Shown here: in pieces, positions 7,654 to 16,399 of the stretch
Layout of the letters: each line of letters starts with the position of its first letter
How positions within the stretch are numbered: position 1 is the first letter of the stretch
NCBI GenBank assembly: GCA_003222975.1
Contig: QHXN01000011.1
Span: forward strand, 1-64,000
Reading direction: 5' to 3'
Origin: Acidobacteriota bacterium
GTDB lineage: Bacteria > Acidobacteriota > Blastocatellia > Pyrinomonadales > Pyrinomonadaceae
DNA: 64,000 bases
Program-made: the position numbers and the translations under genes
The notes under the pieces: model-generated
The model's input: the letters and a program-made list of their open reading frames with translations, nothing else
Told to the model about the DNA's origin: nothing
Databases searched by the model: none

Positions 7654-8738
7654 GCCAGTTCACAATGCACGTGACGAACAACCTGCACGGCGGCGGGGCA
7701 GAGCGACTGCTGACGAACCTCATCACGCAACAGAGTTCGGCGGGGCGTGCCTGCGTCGTCTGTCTGCACGCCGAGGGGGTGTTCCGGCCGACGCTGGAGG
7801 CCGCGGGGGTTGAGGTAATCGGCCTCGGCGTCAAGCGCTGGAGGGACGCGCCGGGCGGGTTGCTCAGGTTCGCGAGGCTGATCCGCCGCCGCCGCCCCGC
7901 GGTCGTGCAGGGGTGGATGTATCACGCGAACGTCTTCGCCTTTCTGGCGCTCGGCCTGGCCGGGCGTCGCGGCACGCGGCTGGTATGGGGCATCTACAAT
8001 TCAGACATCTACGGCAACCAGTCCACGCGGAGGAACCTCGGCGGCCTCGGCAAGCTGCTCTCGCCCTACGTCTACGGCGTCGTCTATAACGCGGGGCAGG
8101 CGCGCGACTTTCACCGCTCGTTCGGATTCCGCGAGCCGCGCTCGCTCGTGATTCCCAACTGCCTGGACACGCGGAAATTCCGGCGCGACCCGGCCTTGCG
8201 CACGCCCGTCCGGCGCGAACTCAGCGTACCCGAGGACGCCGTCCTGGTGCTGACGGTGGCACGCGTTGACCCGATGAAGGATTGGGCCGGGGTGCTCGAA
8301 GCCGTCCGCGACCTTCCAGGCGTCGTCACCGTGGGCGTTGGGAAGGGGACCGATGAACTGCCGCGGCAGCCGAACTTCGTCGGGCTCGGCTGGCGCGAAG
8401 ACGTGCAGCGCCTTCTGAGCGCCGCCGACGTTTTCCTCATCGCCTCGGCCTTCGGGGAGGGTACGTCTGTGGCACTAGCCGAGGCGATGTCGTGCGGCCT
8501 CCCTTCGGTGGTGACGGACGTGGGCGGCAACGGCACCTTCGTCGGGGAGGCGGGCATCGTAGTGCCGCCCCGCCAGCCCGCGTCCGTCCGTGCGGCGCTC
8601 CTGCGGCTCGCGCGGGACGCGAGGCTGAGGGAGCGGATGGGGCGCGCGGCGAGCGCGCGGGTCTCGGCGGGGCATTCGGCCGTCGAGGTCGCCGCCATGT
8701 TGGAAGCCTTTACGCAATCCGCCGGGGGGGCCGCGTGA
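7650..8738 (+). CDS. Family 4 glycosyltransferase
   Basis: A 362-residue GT-B glycosyltransferase that should add a sugar from a nucleotide-sugar donor to the growing glycan at the inner membrane. It has the N-terminal acceptor loop NNLHGGGAERLLTNL and the GT4 donor motif FGEGTSVALAEAMSCGLPSV (E-x7-E) followed by TDVGGN. Length is normal for the family. ATGA overlap with wzt upstream and GTGA overlap downstream place it firmly in the operon. Sugar specificity cannot be read from the sequence. Confidence 0.9.
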   Translation: MSQFTMHVTNNLHGGGAERLLTNLITQQSSAGRACVVCLHAEGVFRPTLEAAGVEVIGLGVKRWRDAPGGLLRFARLIRRRRPAVVQGWMYHANVFAFLALGLAGRRGTRLVWGIYNSDIYGNQSTRRNLGGLGKLLSPYVYGVVYNAGQARDFHRSFGFREPRSLVIPNCLDTRKFRRDPALRTPVRRELSVPEDAVLVLTVARVDPMKDWAGVLEAVRDLPGVVTVGVGKGTDELPRQPNFVGLGWREDVQRLLSAADVFLIASAFGEGTSVALAEAMSCGLPSVVTDVGGNGTFVGEAGIVVPPRQPASVRAALLRLARDARLRERMGRAASARVSAGHSAVEVAAMLEAFTQSAGGAA

Positions 8739-10183
8739 CTTCACAGAATGCGACCCGCGTCGGCCCCGTCCACTTCCAGTCGCTCGAAGAGGAGCTTCGC
8801 CCCGTCATACTCTACCTCTCGGGCCATATGCTAAACGCCGGGTGCGGCAGCCGCGACGTTACGCCCTACCTGCTCGCCAACGGGGTGACGGGGGTGACGA
8901 AGTACGACATCGCCTCCGAAGACGCGGAGGTCGTCGTCGGCCCGCTCGAATCAATGCCGTTCGCGGACGGGGCGTTCGACAGCGTCCTGTGCAACGCCGT
9001 GCTCGAACACGTCGCGGACGCGGAGGGCTCGATGCACGAGATGGCGCGGGTGGTGAGGCCGGGCGGGCACGTCGTCGTCGCCGTCCCGTTCCTGCAACCC
9101 TTCCACGCGTGCCCCGGAGACTTCCGTCGCTACACGGCGGACGGGCTCTGCGCGCTCGGGCACCGCGCGGGGCTCGAAGTCGTCTGCGTGCTGCCGGTGC
9201 ACTCCATCGCCCAGACGCTCGGCTGGATTCTGTGGGAGTACGCGCAGGAGAAGGGCGGACGGGTTCGGCGCGCGCTGGCGTGGGCCGCCGCCTACGCCGC
9301 CACGCGGCTGTCGAACCGCACCGACACGGCGCTGGTGAGAAACGCTAACACCTTCCAGGCGGTGTTCCGACGCCCGATACGAAAACCTCTGACCCCGGCC
9401 TCCGCGTGGCGCCGGAGGGCCGTGCCCGTGGCCTGCGCGCGCGTGCCGACGATGCTGATGCCTGGCGAGTTGCGGCTGCTTCACTACCTCGCGGAGGAGC
9501 GGTACACGGGAGAGGGTGCCATAGTTGACGCCGGGTGCTTCCTCGGCGGCTCCACGCTGGCGCTCGCCGACGGCCTGCGCCGAAACCTGCGGCGCAGGGG
9601 CGTCGAGGAGGAGAAGCTCATCCGCTCCTACGACCGCTTCGAGATCGAGGGGTGGACCGTCGGCTCGTTCTTCCCCGAGTCGGCGCGGGCGGGCGAGAGC
9701 TTCAGGCCCCTCTTCGACCGCAACATCGAGCCATACGCCGGCCTCGTGGACGTGCATCCGGGCGACGTGCGCCTCTGGCCCTGGGAGGGCGGGCCCGTCG
9801 AAATCCTCTTCATAGACTTGGCGAAACACTGGACGGTGTGCGACTGGGTGACGTGGCAGTTCTTCCCGCATCTGATCCCGGGCAAGTCCGTGGTCATCCA
9901 GCAGGACTACCTCTACCACCATTGGGTCGCCTGGATTCACGTCACGATGGAGTTCTACTCCGAGTATTTCGAATACGTCTGCGACACCGGCTCCAACTCC
10001 GTCGTCTTCCTCAACACCCGGCGCATCCCCGAAGAGTTCTTACGCGAAAAGACCGTCGAGAGCCTGACCACGGCCGAGAAGGTCGAGCTGATGGATCGCG
10101 CCGCCGCCCGTTTCAAAGGCCGGAAGGCCAAGCTGCTCCGTTCGGCGAAGCAGCATTTCCTGGAGATGCTGGAGGAATCATGA
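8735..10183 (+). CDS. Double methyltransferase-domain protein
   Basis: 482 residues starting from GTG at 8735, which overlaps the preceding stop in GTGA; a longer upstream frame exists but would be buried in the glycosyltransferase gene. The first domain (about 15-210) is a class I SAM methyltransferase: LNAGCGS near 33, FDSVLCNAVLEHV, VVRPGGHVVVAVPF. The second (about 245-470) has its own nucleotide-binding loop VDAGCFLGGST near 264 and an acidic FIDLAKHW motif, similar to the methyltransferase-like/CmcI-type domains of the neighbours. Likely modifies sugars of the exported polysaccharide; substrate unknown. Confidence 0.8.
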   Translation: MTSQNATRVGPVHFQSLEEELRPVILYLSGHMLNAGCGSRDVTPYLLANGVTGVTKYDIASEDAEVVVGPLESMPFADGAFDSVLCNAVLEHVADAEGSMHEMARVVRPGGHVVVAVPFLQPFHACPGDFRRYTADGLCALGHRAGLEVVCVLPVHSIAQTLGWILWEYAQEKGGRVRRALAWAAAYAATRLSNRTDTALVRNANTFQAVFRRPIRKPLTPASAWRRRAVPVACARVPTMLMPGELRLLHYLAEERYTGEGAIVDAGCFLGGSTLALADGLRRNLRRRGVEEEKLIRSYDRFEIEGWTVGSFFPESARAGESFRPLFDRNIEPYAGLVDVHPGDVRLWPWEGGPVEILFIDLAKHWTVCDWVTWQFFPHLIPGKSVVIQQDYLYHHWVAWIHVTMEFYSEYFEYVCDTGSNSVVFLNTRRIPEEFLREKTVESLTTAEKVELMDRAAARFKGRKAKLLRSAKQHFLEMLEES

Positions 10184-10821
10184 CCCCGCAGACCCCGCGC
10201 AGCGACATCGGCTACGAGCTGCTGATGAAGATACAGGAGGGGGCGATGGCCTACAGTTACCGGGGCCTCCCCCTGCTGAAGAACCCGTTCGACCTCGCCA
10301 TCTATTCGATGCTTCTCGAACGGGCGAGGCCGCGGACGCTCGTCGAGGTGGGCTCTTACATGGGCGGGAGCGCCGTCTGGTTCGCGGATCAGGCGGGCCT
10401 TCTGGGGCTGGGTACGAAGGTACTCTCAATTGACCTCGAAGTCCCGGCGACGGAGGCCAACGCGTCCGTCCGGTTCCTGCGGGGCGACGCGCGCGAGCTT
10501 TGGGAAGTCCTCCCGCCCTCCGTCATGAGCGCGCTCCCGCGCCCGCTCATGGTCGTCGAAGACTCCAGCCACCTTTCGGGAACGACCGCCGCGGTGCTCG
10601 AATTCTTCGACCCGTGGCTGCGCCCCGGCGAGTACATCGTCATCGAGGACGGCATCCTCTCGGACATGCGTGTCGCCGACCTCTACGACGGGGGGCCGCT
10701 GCGCGCCATCGAGGAGTTTCTGGCGCAACGCCCCGGCAGGTACGAGGTTGACCGCGGCCTCTGCGACTACTTCGGAAGAAACGTCACTTGGAACGTGGAC
10801 GGCTACCTCCGCCGCATGTAG
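10180..10821 (+). CDS. CmcI-like sugar O-methyltransferase
   Basis: 213 residues from the ATG at 10180, which overlaps the previous stop (ATGA). SAM-binding loop VEVGSYMGGSA near residue 55, acidic LSIDLEV and VVEDSSHLSGTT, and VIEDGILSD suit the cephalosporin hydroxylase/rhamnosyl O-methyltransferase (CmcI) family, in which metal ligands follow the glycine loop. Last gene of the polysaccharide operon, convergent with the radical SAM pair. Probably O-methylates a sugar residue; this is inferred from family and context. Confidence 0.82.
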   Translation: MTPQTPRSDIGYELLMKIQEGAMAYSYRGLPLLKNPFDLAIYSMLLERARPRTLVEVGSYMGGSAVWFADQAGLLGLGTKVLSIDLEVPATEANASVRFLRGDARELWEVLPPSVMSALPRPLMVVEDSSHLSGTTAAVLEFFDPWLRPGEYIVIEDGILSDMRVADLYDGGPLRAIEEFLAQRPGRYEVDRGLCDYFGRNVTWNVDGYLRRM

Positions 10822-10910
10822 CGGCAGACGCCGGCCGCGGTCGGGCGGATAAGACCTGTTAAGGGGCAACTGAAAAAGGGTCAGCGGGCGGGACGAGCTG
10901 CGGCAGTCGG

Positions 10911-12689
10911 CTACTTCGGGGTGATGCCGCGCTGCGCGTCGATGGCACTCCAACGCAGTTCCTGGGACTCGCGGCGGGATGCGGTGCGAAGCAGCGGGAG
11001 ACGCATCTCCGAGGTGACCACCTCGGGCAGAAGCGGCATCAGCATTTCCACGTCAACGGCGGGATGATTCATGACGGGGCTTCGCAGGATGTCGAGCAGC
11101 CCCGCGTGCTTCGGGTGACTGGGCGAGGTGACGTCCGCCTTCGCGAACGCGCCCTCCGCATACGCGCCGTAGTTGGTCAGCCGCTGAAACCACATGCTGT
11201 CCACCCCGAGGCGAATCCCAAGCTCGACGAATTCATGAATCTCCCGGTAGTTCTCCTCCTGAACGACGAAGTTGATCTGAAGGCGCCGGAGCGACCCCGC
11301 GCGCCGCATCTCTGCCATCAGTTCGAGGTTCTTCATGAGGGTCGGCCACTTCCCCGGAGGCCGCAGCCGCTCGTAGGTTTCGGCGCGTGCCGCGTCAATC
11401 GACACGGAGAGGATGTCAATCATCTCCCGCAGATCGGGGAACTGGCGCCACCGTTCGGCAGTCAGTAGCTGGCCGTTCGTGATGAGGTAGAGATAAAGGC
11501 CCGGATACTCGGCGCGATTCAGCGCGGCGAGGATGGAGCGGTAGTGCTTGCTCGCGAACGCTTCGCCGCCGCCGGAAATGTAGCTCTGCCCGTTCACTTT
11601 CCGAAGCAGCGGCAGGATGACGCGCCGGGCCGATTCGGCGTAAACGTCCTGTTCATCCGCCTTCGCGGTGATAATCTCCGTGCGGCACGAAGGGCAGGCC
11701 AGGTTGCAGCTCGGATCGTGGTTCAACTCCACCATCTGTGGAACCTCTTCGAGCACGACCGACCGCTCGTCTATGTAACGGCGAAGGAACGGGTCGGTGA
11801 TTTCCGCTTTCGACGGGAGTTTCTGCGCGGCGATGTAGGAGCAGAGCGTCCGGCTGCAATAGCTGAAGTCGCCGTCGTGCACCGAGCGGCGAATCTCCGC
11901 CGCGACATCCGAGTTCCACACGGCGTCTGCCGACGGCGCGTCGAGCACGTTTCCCACCGCGAAAGGAACCCACGCCGGGCAGCAGCAGGCGAACGCTTCG
12001 CCTTTGTGGCCGGTGGAGAGGTGGGTGAACGGCATCGGGCAAAACTTATCGCTCAGGTCGTAGTTCGTCCCGTCCAACTCACCGGCGCGGACGCCGTCCT
12101 CGCGCTGCGCCGCATAGGCGCGGCTGAGCAGTTGTTGGGCGGAGGGGCAGACGGCCTGAATGCGCAGCGCCCTCTGGATGACGGCGACCGCTTCGTCCAG
12201 ACGCCGTCGCTCGATCAGCAGCTCCGTGTGCGCGAGCAGCGAGGGGCGCGAGTCGGGCAGCTCTTCGAGGAGCAGGGCGGTCACGTTGGCGGCGTCGCCG
12301 CCGAACGCCTTTCGCGGCGACAGGTAATCCGCGAACGCGCGGAGTGCTTTCGCCTGAACGGAGACGTCAACGTAGGAGCGGAGTCTCGCGCTCCTGTGCC
12401 GCACGTCACCGGAGTCGAGGCGTTGGCAGGCGTCGAGCAGCGACTCGGCGAAGCGGCGACGGCTACCGCCGCCGTCGGCGGCGAGCTCGTCCGCGAGTGT
12501 AGCCAGGCACAGGGCATCGGCGACGAGCGACGAGAGAATCTCCTCGCGCCTTCCGCTGCTCACTTCGAACTCGGCCAGGGCGCGACCAGCCCAACGCTTC
12601 GCGACGCGGACACGGCCGAACCACGTCGCCCAGAGACCCCGTATTCCGGAGACGTAACGATACTGCATCATTGCGCGGAGACTTATCAT
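10911..12689 (-). CDS. Radical SAM protein with N-terminal SPASM-like cysteine domain (copy 2 of pair)
   Basis: 592 residues. The radical SAM [4Fe-4S] motif is CNLACPSC (328-335), followed by ISGGGEAF and the barrel motifs YLITNGQLL and ILSVSIDAA. Before the core lies a cysteine-rich block: CPMPFTHLS (C217), CCCPAW (235-238), GNVLDAPSADAVWNS and CSRTLC (278-283). This has the order of a SPASM/twitch auxiliary-cluster domain, normally found after the core. Residues 1-210 are helical, possibly TPR-like. It overlaps its paralogue by 4 bp and is transcribed toward the polysaccharide operon. Target (peptide or sugar) is unknown. Confidence 0.85.
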   Translation of the reverse strand: MISLRAMMQYRYVSGIRGLWATWFGRVRVAKRWAGRALAEFEVSSGRREEILSSLVADALCLATLADELAADGGGSRRRFAESLLDACQRLDSGDVRHRSARLRSYVDVSVQAKALRAFADYLSPRKAFGGDAANVTALLLEELPDSRPSLLAHTELLIERRRLDEAVAVIQRALRIQAVCPSAQQLLSRAYAAQREDGVRAGELDGTNYDLSDKFCPMPFTHLSTGHKGEAFACCCPAWVPFAVGNVLDAPSADAVWNSDVAAEIRRSVHDGDFSYCSRTLCSYIAAQKLPSKAEITDPFLRRYIDERSVVLEEVPQMVELNHDPSCNLACPSCRTEIITAKADEQDVYAESARRVILPLLRKVNGQSYISGGGEAFASKHYRSILAALNRAEYPGLYLYLITNGQLLTAERWRQFPDLREMIDILSVSIDAARAETYERLRPPGKWPTLMKNLELMAEMRRAGSLRRLQINFVVQEENYREIHEFVELGIRLGVDSMWFQRLTNYGAYAEGAFAKADVTSPSHPKHAGLLDILRSPVMNHPAVDVEMLMPLLPEVVTSEMRLPLLRTASRRESQELRWSAIDAQRGITPK

Positions 12690-14473
12690 GGTGTTGGTCG
12701 GCGGGCGAGTTGGCTGATGAATGTCTGGACGACGCGCGGACTCTGCATCATCGGGTCCCGGAGGACGGCTTGCAGTTGTTCGTGCTCGGGATGTGCCGGG
12801 GCCGCGACGTCCCGGGCCGAGAACACCGCGGCGCCCTCATGGCCGAAGCTGTAGTACTTCTGGAACACGACGGCATCCGCGCCGACCTCCTCTGCCAATT
12901 TTACGAAGGCGGGCATCTCACGGAAATTGGCGCTCTGCACGACGAATGCGAGCACGAAGCTGAAGGGGTCTTTGGCGTCAAGAAAGAGGTCGCTGCTGAC
13001 CGACTGCGTGCCGCCGGCGAAGCGGTTTCGCCGGAACGTGCCGGCCCTGCTCATCTCGCCCATCACGGTCAGGTTCTCGCGAATCACCTCCCATCGTCCG
13101 GGGCGCCGAACGTTCTCGTATGTCTCCTTCGTCGCGGCGTCGACGGAGACGCGAAGCTCCACGATTTTTTCGGCCAGATGCGGCATCGCCTTCCAAGCTT
13201 TAGGCGTCAGGCCGAGGCCGTTCGTCAGGAGATAGAGCTTGACGCCGTCGAACTCCGGCTCCCGAAGCGCCTCCAGAATCGAGCGGTAGTGCCGGCTGGC
13301 AAATGGGTCGCCCCACGCCGTCAGGTGGAGACCCGCCTGCCGACCGCGAAGCAGCGGCAGGACCACCCGGTCGCGCGCGCGGTCGAGCCGCTCGTTCTGC
13401 GCTTTGTCCGCCATGACGATGCCGACGCGGCATGAAGGGCACGCCAGGTTGCACGAGCTGTCGTGGCCGAGCGCGATGAGTCGCGGGCCATCTTCGAGAA
13501 ACGTTTCGCGGCGCTCGATGATGCGGCGCAGGCGCGGAGATGTAACCTCTTCCGACCGCGGCAGGGCGTCGTTCAGGATCGAGGGGCACAGCGTCCGGCT
13601 GCAATAAGAATAGTCGCCGTCGAGCACGGAGCGACGAATCTCCTGAGCCTGTTCCGAGTTCCACACCGCGTCCGGCGATTCAGCTTCCACGACGTTGCCG
13701 GCAACGTACGGGAGCCACGCGGCGCAATCGCAAAGATAGGCCGAACCCATCACCTGCTCGGTCAGGTTCGTGTCCTCATTCCACCGCGTTGACTGCCCGC
13801 TCACGAGCACTTCAAACGGCCTCGGGCAGAAGCGTCCACGGAGGTCGGCCAGCCCGCTCCGCTCGACAGGCTCGACCGTGCCGCCGGCGCGACGGCGCGC
13901 GCGCAGCGCATCCATGAGGAGGCGCTGCGACACGGGGCACGCCGACACGACGCTGAGGGCGCGACGTGCGCAATCAGCGGCCTCGTCGTACCTGCCTGCC
14001 GACAGCAGGCGCCGTCCGGCGGCGACCAGCGGTTCGCGCCAGCTCCCCGCCGCGGCGGCGAGGCGAAGCGCGACGTTGATTTCCCCCCCCACGCCGGGAA
14101 GCGAAAGCTCCTTCGCGATCTCCCGCACGAGCAGATCAAAGACGGCCAGCGACGCCGTGATGTCGCAATAGGCGCGGAGCTTCGATTCGCTGCCAGTGAC
14201 GTCTTCCTGGTATGCGATCCAACTCAGCGTGTGTTGAAAGCCGACCGCGAACGACCGGTCGTCGAGAACGCAGGGGCCACGGTCGAGTGACGACAAGACG
14301 CGCGCGAGACGTTCAGCCAACCCGAACACGACCTCGGCGACGTGCTTTTCACCCTTCGCACTCTTCAGAACTTTCGTGGCTTTCGCTTGAATCAACTCAG
14401 GAAAACGGCGCCGCCAGCGATTCCTCCGGCGCGCTCTGACAGTCTTTAAACGAAGCAGCAGGGAACTGAGCAT
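12686..14473 (-). CDS. Radical SAM protein with N-terminal SPASM-like cysteine domain (copy 1 of pair)
   Basis: 595 residues, a diverged paralogue of the next gene. Cluster motif CNLACPSC at 341-348; upstream cysteines in FCPRPFEVL (C216), YLCDCAAW (C248, C250) and CSRTLC (C291, C296), with the same GNVVEAESPDAVWNS spacing. An insertion after about residue 490 (FRRNRFAGGTQSVSSDLFLDAK) is absent from the partner. The two genes overlap (ATGA) and are co-transcribed, so they may act on one product or as a heterodimer. The basic N-terminus is not a clear signal peptide; a cytoplasmic enzyme is expected. Confidence 0.85.
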   Translation of the reverse strand: MLSSLLLRLKTVRARRRNRWRRRFPELIQAKATKVLKSAKGEKHVAEVVFGLAERLARVLSSLDRGPCVLDDRSFAVGFQHTLSWIAYQEDVTGSESKLRAYCDITASLAVFDLLVREIAKELSLPGVGGEINVALRLAAAAGSWREPLVAAGRRLLSAGRYDEAADCARRALSVVSACPVSQRLLMDALRARRRAGGTVEPVERSGLADLRGRFCPRPFEVLVSGQSTRWNEDTNLTEQVMGSAYLCDCAAWLPYVAGNVVEAESPDAVWNSEQAQEIRRSVLDGDYSYCSRTLCPSILNDALPRSEEVTSPRLRRIIERRETFLEDGPRLIALGHDSSCNLACPSCRVGIVMADKAQNERLDRARDRVVLPLLRGRQAGLHLTAWGDPFASRHYRSILEALREPEFDGVKLYLLTNGLGLTPKAWKAMPHLAEKIVELRVSVDAATKETYENVRRPGRWEVIRENLTVMGEMSRAGTFRRNRFAGGTQSVSSDLFLDAKDPFSFVLAFVVQSANFREMPAFVKLAEEVGADAVVFQKYYSFGHEGAAVFSARDVAAPAHPEHEQLQAVLRDPMMQSPRVVQTFISQLARRPTP

Positions 14474-14506
14474 AAGGAGACCGGGCGACAGTGTAATTAA
14501 TAATGA

Positions 14507-14911
14507 ATCCCGAAGTCTAGGACCGTAACTTGGTCATGTTTCAGATCTGAGATTCAGAAAATCATCCGTGATTTTACCGAGACGTACAAGAATGAGGGAT
14601 ACCCTGCTTATACAATCGAGCCACATAAACAATCAGAGAATCTCTACCAGCTGACCTTCCCACAAGACATTCACCCGCGGCTCTTCACGTTCCTGGTAAA
14701 TTATCTCGCGTACCCGTTCGATTTAGACTTGAGGAATCGTTCGATCATCGTCGGCGGCAAGATGACATTGAGTCCCGGCTTTGAAGGGATTGATTCGTCG
14801 CTCGTCGGAAAGAATGCCATTCTATACATCCCCGAAAGGGATGAAGATCACGCCGTTGTTTATATGCGAACAGAATCGGGGTCAATCTGGCGAACTCTTT
14901 CACTGAATTGA
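14507..14911 (+). pseudogene. 5'-incomplete hypothetical gene, first integron-type cassette
   Basis: The frame is open from 14507 to the TGA at 14909-14911 and codes a coherent, soluble-looking protein (IQKIIRDFTETYKNEGYP..., ending SIWRTLSLN), but no ATG, GTG or TTG occurs until 14729, well inside it. Either the start was lost or a rare ATT (14552) is used. Base composition is lower in GC than neighbouring genes. A GGAGGA at 14915-14920 precedes only tiny reading frames. An attC-like site (14993-15076) follows, so this looks like the cargo of the first cassette. No family recognised. Confidence 0.45.
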
Positions 14912-14992
14912 AATGGAGGAGAGTGAATGATGCCAGGCTGTCGAACGAGGTGAAGGATTTAATCGGAGGCAGCTAGTTCCGAAAACGGCGAC

Positions 14993-15076
14993 GGCTAACA
15001 TTGCCATGCCGCGGAGCGGCACCAGGGCGGCTCTCAAGCTAATCGCTAGTGCCTCCCGCTGATGGCGGCGTTATAC
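14993..15076 (+). other. attC-like integron recombination site 1
   Basis: 84 bp bounded by GGCTAAC (near R'' RYYYAAC) and GTTATAC (near GTTRRRY; preceded by GGC as in the VCR-type ending GGCGTTATA). The two ends are imperfectly self-complementary over about 25 nt: TAACATTGCCAT... at the left pairs with the reverse of ...ATGGCGGCGTTA at the right, continuing through GGCAC/GTGCC, with unpaired extra bases as in functional attC folded strands. It separates two short reading frames. Confidence 0.7.
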
Positions 15077-15103
15077 TGCTATCTGCCTGACCAAGTGATA
15101 AAG

Positions 15104-15535
15104 ATGAGCGGGAAGAGTTCAGGTCTCACACTGTTGATATTGGTGGCACTGATGAGCGCAGGCGGCTGGCTCATTCTCGGCTCCTCCGGGGTGCGCCTAC
15201 TCGCAGGCTATACCCTAGTCGTAAGTTCCTTCGCCGTGTTCGCGTTCCTCGTGCGGCGGGAGAACACCCGCCCATTAACCCGGAGGGAGGTAGGCGCGTG
15301 GGATCATGTGCAAGCCGGGGGCAGGAGCAATTACATCCGCAAGGCTGTCGTTAAGGGCTTGCTGCTTGGCGTGGTCAGTAGTTCGGTGGCGGTGTACAGT
15401 CAGCATAGTGGCGGAGGTTTCGGGGCGTACGACCTGGCGCTATTCGCCGCGCTGGTGTTGGTAGTGACATTCGCCATGTACTATTTGGCGGACAGGATGT
15501 GGGATTTGAACGAGAAGAGGAGTAAGAAGCCCTGA
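15104..15535 (+). CDS. Small membrane protein, second integron-type cassette
   Basis: 143 residues from the ATG at 15104 (MSGKSSGLTLL); a start 42 bp earlier is possible but lies against the attC boundary. Four hydrophobic segments are visible: LLILVALMSAGGWLILGSS, LLAGYTLVVSSFAVFAFLV, VVKGLLLGVVSSSVAVY and LALFAALVLVVTFAMYYLA, so it is an inner-membrane protein. No family recognised. It fills the space between two attC-like sites, as expected of a cassette gene. Confidence 0.65.
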   Translation: MSGKSSGLTLLILVALMSAGGWLILGSSGVRLLAGYTLVVSSFAVFAFLVRRENTRPLTRREVGAWDHVQAGGRSNYIRKAVVKGLLLGVVSSSVAVYSQHSGGGFGAYDLALFAALVLVVTFAMYYLADRMWDLNEKRSKKP

Positions 15536-15550
15536 TCTCGCCGTGCCGCA

Positions 15551-15637
15551 GCATAGCATCGCCATGCAGCGGAGAGCGGCTCAGCGTAGCCTATATCATC
15601 AACCGCCTGTCGCGCCCGCTGATGCGCGGCGTTGGGC
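15551..15637 (+). other. attC-like integron recombination site 2
   Basis: About 87 bp ending in a perfect GTTGGGC (15631-15637, GTTRRRY). The left end GCATAGC is degenerate relative to RYYYAAC. It shares with site 1 the left block ATCGCCATGC.GCGGAG and the right block CCCGCTGATG.GCGGCGTT, in the same order and spacing, and the blocks are mutually complementary. Confidence 0.6.
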
Positions 15638-15651
15638 CGCATTAATTGTTT

Positions 15652-16020
15652 ATGAGGAAGCACACACGTCAGGAAAAGAAAGAACTTTGTTACAAACGTG
15701 ACCGTCGGAATGTATACGGTGAATCGCCCCACGCGTCGCGTAAGAACGTGCCTCTGCGCAAGGCAATACGAAACAGAGCTAACCGTCACGTCGCAAATCA
15801 ATCTCTTGCGTATCAGGGGCCAGTACTCAGTGAGGATATTGCGGATGAACTGGAGTCACGGGTGCACCGTCGCGCGCCGCACCACTGGGAAAATATCCCG
15901 ATGCGCCGCTCGGTGAAGTTGTATCTACAAATCGCGCAAACGAAAAATCATGCGCGAGCACGGTGGCCGCGACGCTTTGATTACTCGAACATCGCTCGCA
16001 CCGAAGAAACCTACTTCTGA
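15652..16020 (+). CDS. Small basic hypothetical protein, third integron-type cassette
   Basis: 122 residues from the ATG at 15652, only 15 bp after GTTGGGC as is usual for cassette genes. Very basic N-terminal half (RKHTRQEKKELCYKRDRR, HASRKNVPLRKAIRNRANRH), then a short acidic stretch and another basic tail; no signal peptide or membrane helix. The composition suggests a nucleic-acid binding or small regulatory protein, but no family is assigned. A GCCCAAC box starts 9 bp after the stop codon. Confidence 0.6.
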   Translation: MRKHTRQEKKELCYKRDRRNVYGESPHASRKNVPLRKAIRNRANRHVANQSLAYQGPVLSEDIADELESRVHRRAPHHWENIPMRRSVKLYLQIAQTKNHARARWPRRFDYSNIARTEETYF

Positions 16021-16028
16021 ATGACACG

Positions 16029-16090
16029 GCCCAACAAATCGTTGGACGCGAGCGGCGGGAGCGGTTTTTAGAATCTAACCGCCGCAAGTC
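16029..16090 (+). other. attC-like site 3, left part
   Basis: Begins with a perfect GCCCAAC (16029-16035, RYYYAAC), the complement of the GTTGGGC that opens the same cassette, followed by AAATCGTTGGACGCGAGCGG and a central hairpin (GCGGTT ... AACCGC). The expected right-hand GTTRRRY end is not found, so the site is truncated or decayed. Confidence 0.5.
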
Positions 16091-16399
16091 TTAGAGTGAG
16101 TTTTTCAGCGGAGCGGCAACACAACTTTCAGACACTACCAAATCGTTAACTTGCGTTATCTCCCGACGTCTCCTGTGATAAATTACGGCGATTGATTTTA
16201 AGGTAGGGACAAATCCTGGATGATCCCGGAATCTCCGGGAGATTCTTTTGGTGTGCCGCTTCGTAACACGTATCCCGATAACATGGATCGCTGGAAGTTT
16301 CATAGGGAGCGCAGGCGGCCCTTGATCGCCTTGCCGTTCTTGTCGATCACCCCGGCGATCTTACCGGGCTACGTGTCTCAAACCGCAGTCAATACCTGA
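16091..16399. other. Intergenic stretch with hairpin and gene remnant
   Basis: 309 bp without a complete gene. TCCCGGA/TCCGGGA (16224-16240, 3-nt loop) followed by GATTCTTTTG could be a weak terminator. On the minus strand 16300-16368 ends a frame reading GKIAGVIDKNGKAIKGRLRS with a stop, which looks like the C-terminus of a lost gene. No ribosome site is evident before the gene at 16400. Confidence 0.35.

Noticed and set aside
8951-9940. Long open frames on the strand opposite real genes (also 3920-4999, 11544-12854, 18140-19264, 34429-35661).
   Set aside because: High-GC third-position bias creates them; their products are Arg/Ala/Pro-rich without motifs and fully overlap convincing genes.
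10822-10910. A bidirectional terminator between the convergent polysaccharide and radical SAM operons.
   Set aside because: Only GC-rich partial pairing and no T-run on either strand.
14923-14976. A 17-codon frame from GTG after GGAGGA, between the first cassette gene and attC site 1.
   Set aside because: Spacing to GTG is only 2 nt and the product is too short to judge.
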